From Halichondria panicea (taxonomy: Eukaryota > Porifera > Demospongiae > Suberitida > Halichondriidae): 64,000 bases of DNA. Both the position numbers and the translations under genes were made by a program. This document shows positions 63,701 to 64,000 of the stretch, in pieces (positions within the stretch are counted from its first letter, which is position 1; every line of letters starts with the position of its first letter). Under the pieces are notes generated by a model that worked only from the letters and a program-made list of their open reading frames with translations, did no database searches and had not been told where the DNA came from. The DNA lies in NCBI RefSeq assembly GCF_963675165.1, contig NC_087384.1, positions 3,837,182 through 3,901,181 on the forward strand, in the 5' to 3' direction.

Positions 63701-64000
63701 TTATAGAGTAGAAGGGGATTGGCAACGGAAGTGGTTCACGTGATGTTTTACAATGAAGTCTATGTAGAGCTCAGAAACAATCCGTTTTGCTTTCTATCCC
63801 AGGTAAGTTTCCCGAGAAACTTATTGAGTCTAATCATGGCTAATGCATGCGTCTCAAAGACCCCTCTATCACTTAAACGAGCATGTTGGCTTTAATTACC
63901 GGATTAGTCGCTTCCGGGATTTTGAGTATAAAAAAAGCTGCAGTCAGTTTTCAGATGTGATTCTTCCCTGCAGAGATATAATTTACATAAGAGAAAATAC

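Overview
The window looks like metazoan nuclear DNA, most probably from a demosponge. The best-supported host gene is multi-exon with short GT-AG introns. Non-coding DNA is AT-rich and full of short inverted-repeat transposons. The transposon families (Helitron/Helentron with OTU and endonuclease domains, two-gene Tc1/mariner, copia, restriction-like-endonuclease LINE) fit an Amphimedon-like sponge. The species call is inference. All translations and alignments were done by eye; no database search was run.

Region by region. 1-11.9 kb: mostly non-coding, with broken gene pieces (a SAM-domain remnant at 6.75-7.5 kb, a fragmented transposon-type gene at 7.7-8.6 kb, a minus-strand hypothetical at 9.5-10.3 kb) and several hairpin MITEs. 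11.9-16.3 kb: a complete but degenerate copia-type LTR retrotransposon on the minus strand with 190/173-bp LTRs and a primer site matching the anticodon arm of initiator tRNA-Met. 17.2-18.8 kb: the 3' end of a non-LTR retrotransposon with a 27-A tail. 18.8-22.3 kb: an array of large (about 0.7-0.9 kb) repeat units. 22.3-34.4 kb: a large degenerate Helentron-like Helitron (N-terminal region, OTU protease, Rep/helicase, APE-type endonuclease, 3' minisatellite), interrupted by a two-gene Tc1/mariner element and a 1.96-kb TTAA-flanked element. 34.5-37.8 kb: a broken RPA-like gene on the minus strand, preceded by a 592-bp MITE and four to five tandem copies of a ~303-bp unit that includes the gene's upstream sequence. 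38.5-43.1 kb: a second, internally deleted copy of the same Helitron. 43.1-49.5 kb: a second, longer array of the same large repeat unit. 51.1-60.9 kb: a minus-strand SVOP-like major-facilitator transporter gene with exons at both ends and a transposon-packed central intron. 61-64 kb: non-coding DNA with an inverted remnant of the array repeat and more MITEs.

Three themes tie the window together. (1) Helitron relics and the large repeat arrays lie side by side, which suggests (inference) that the arrays were amplified from Helitron-associated terminal sequence. (2) Perfect head-to-tail duplications of about 9-23 bp are scattered everywhere. Several explain frameshifts in transposon and host-like ORFs, and one is dated to after copia insertion because only one LTR carries it. 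(3) Insertions are nested, and many have clear target-site duplications (TA, TTAA, TAA/TTA, 7 bp, 9 bp), so a relative order of events can be read.
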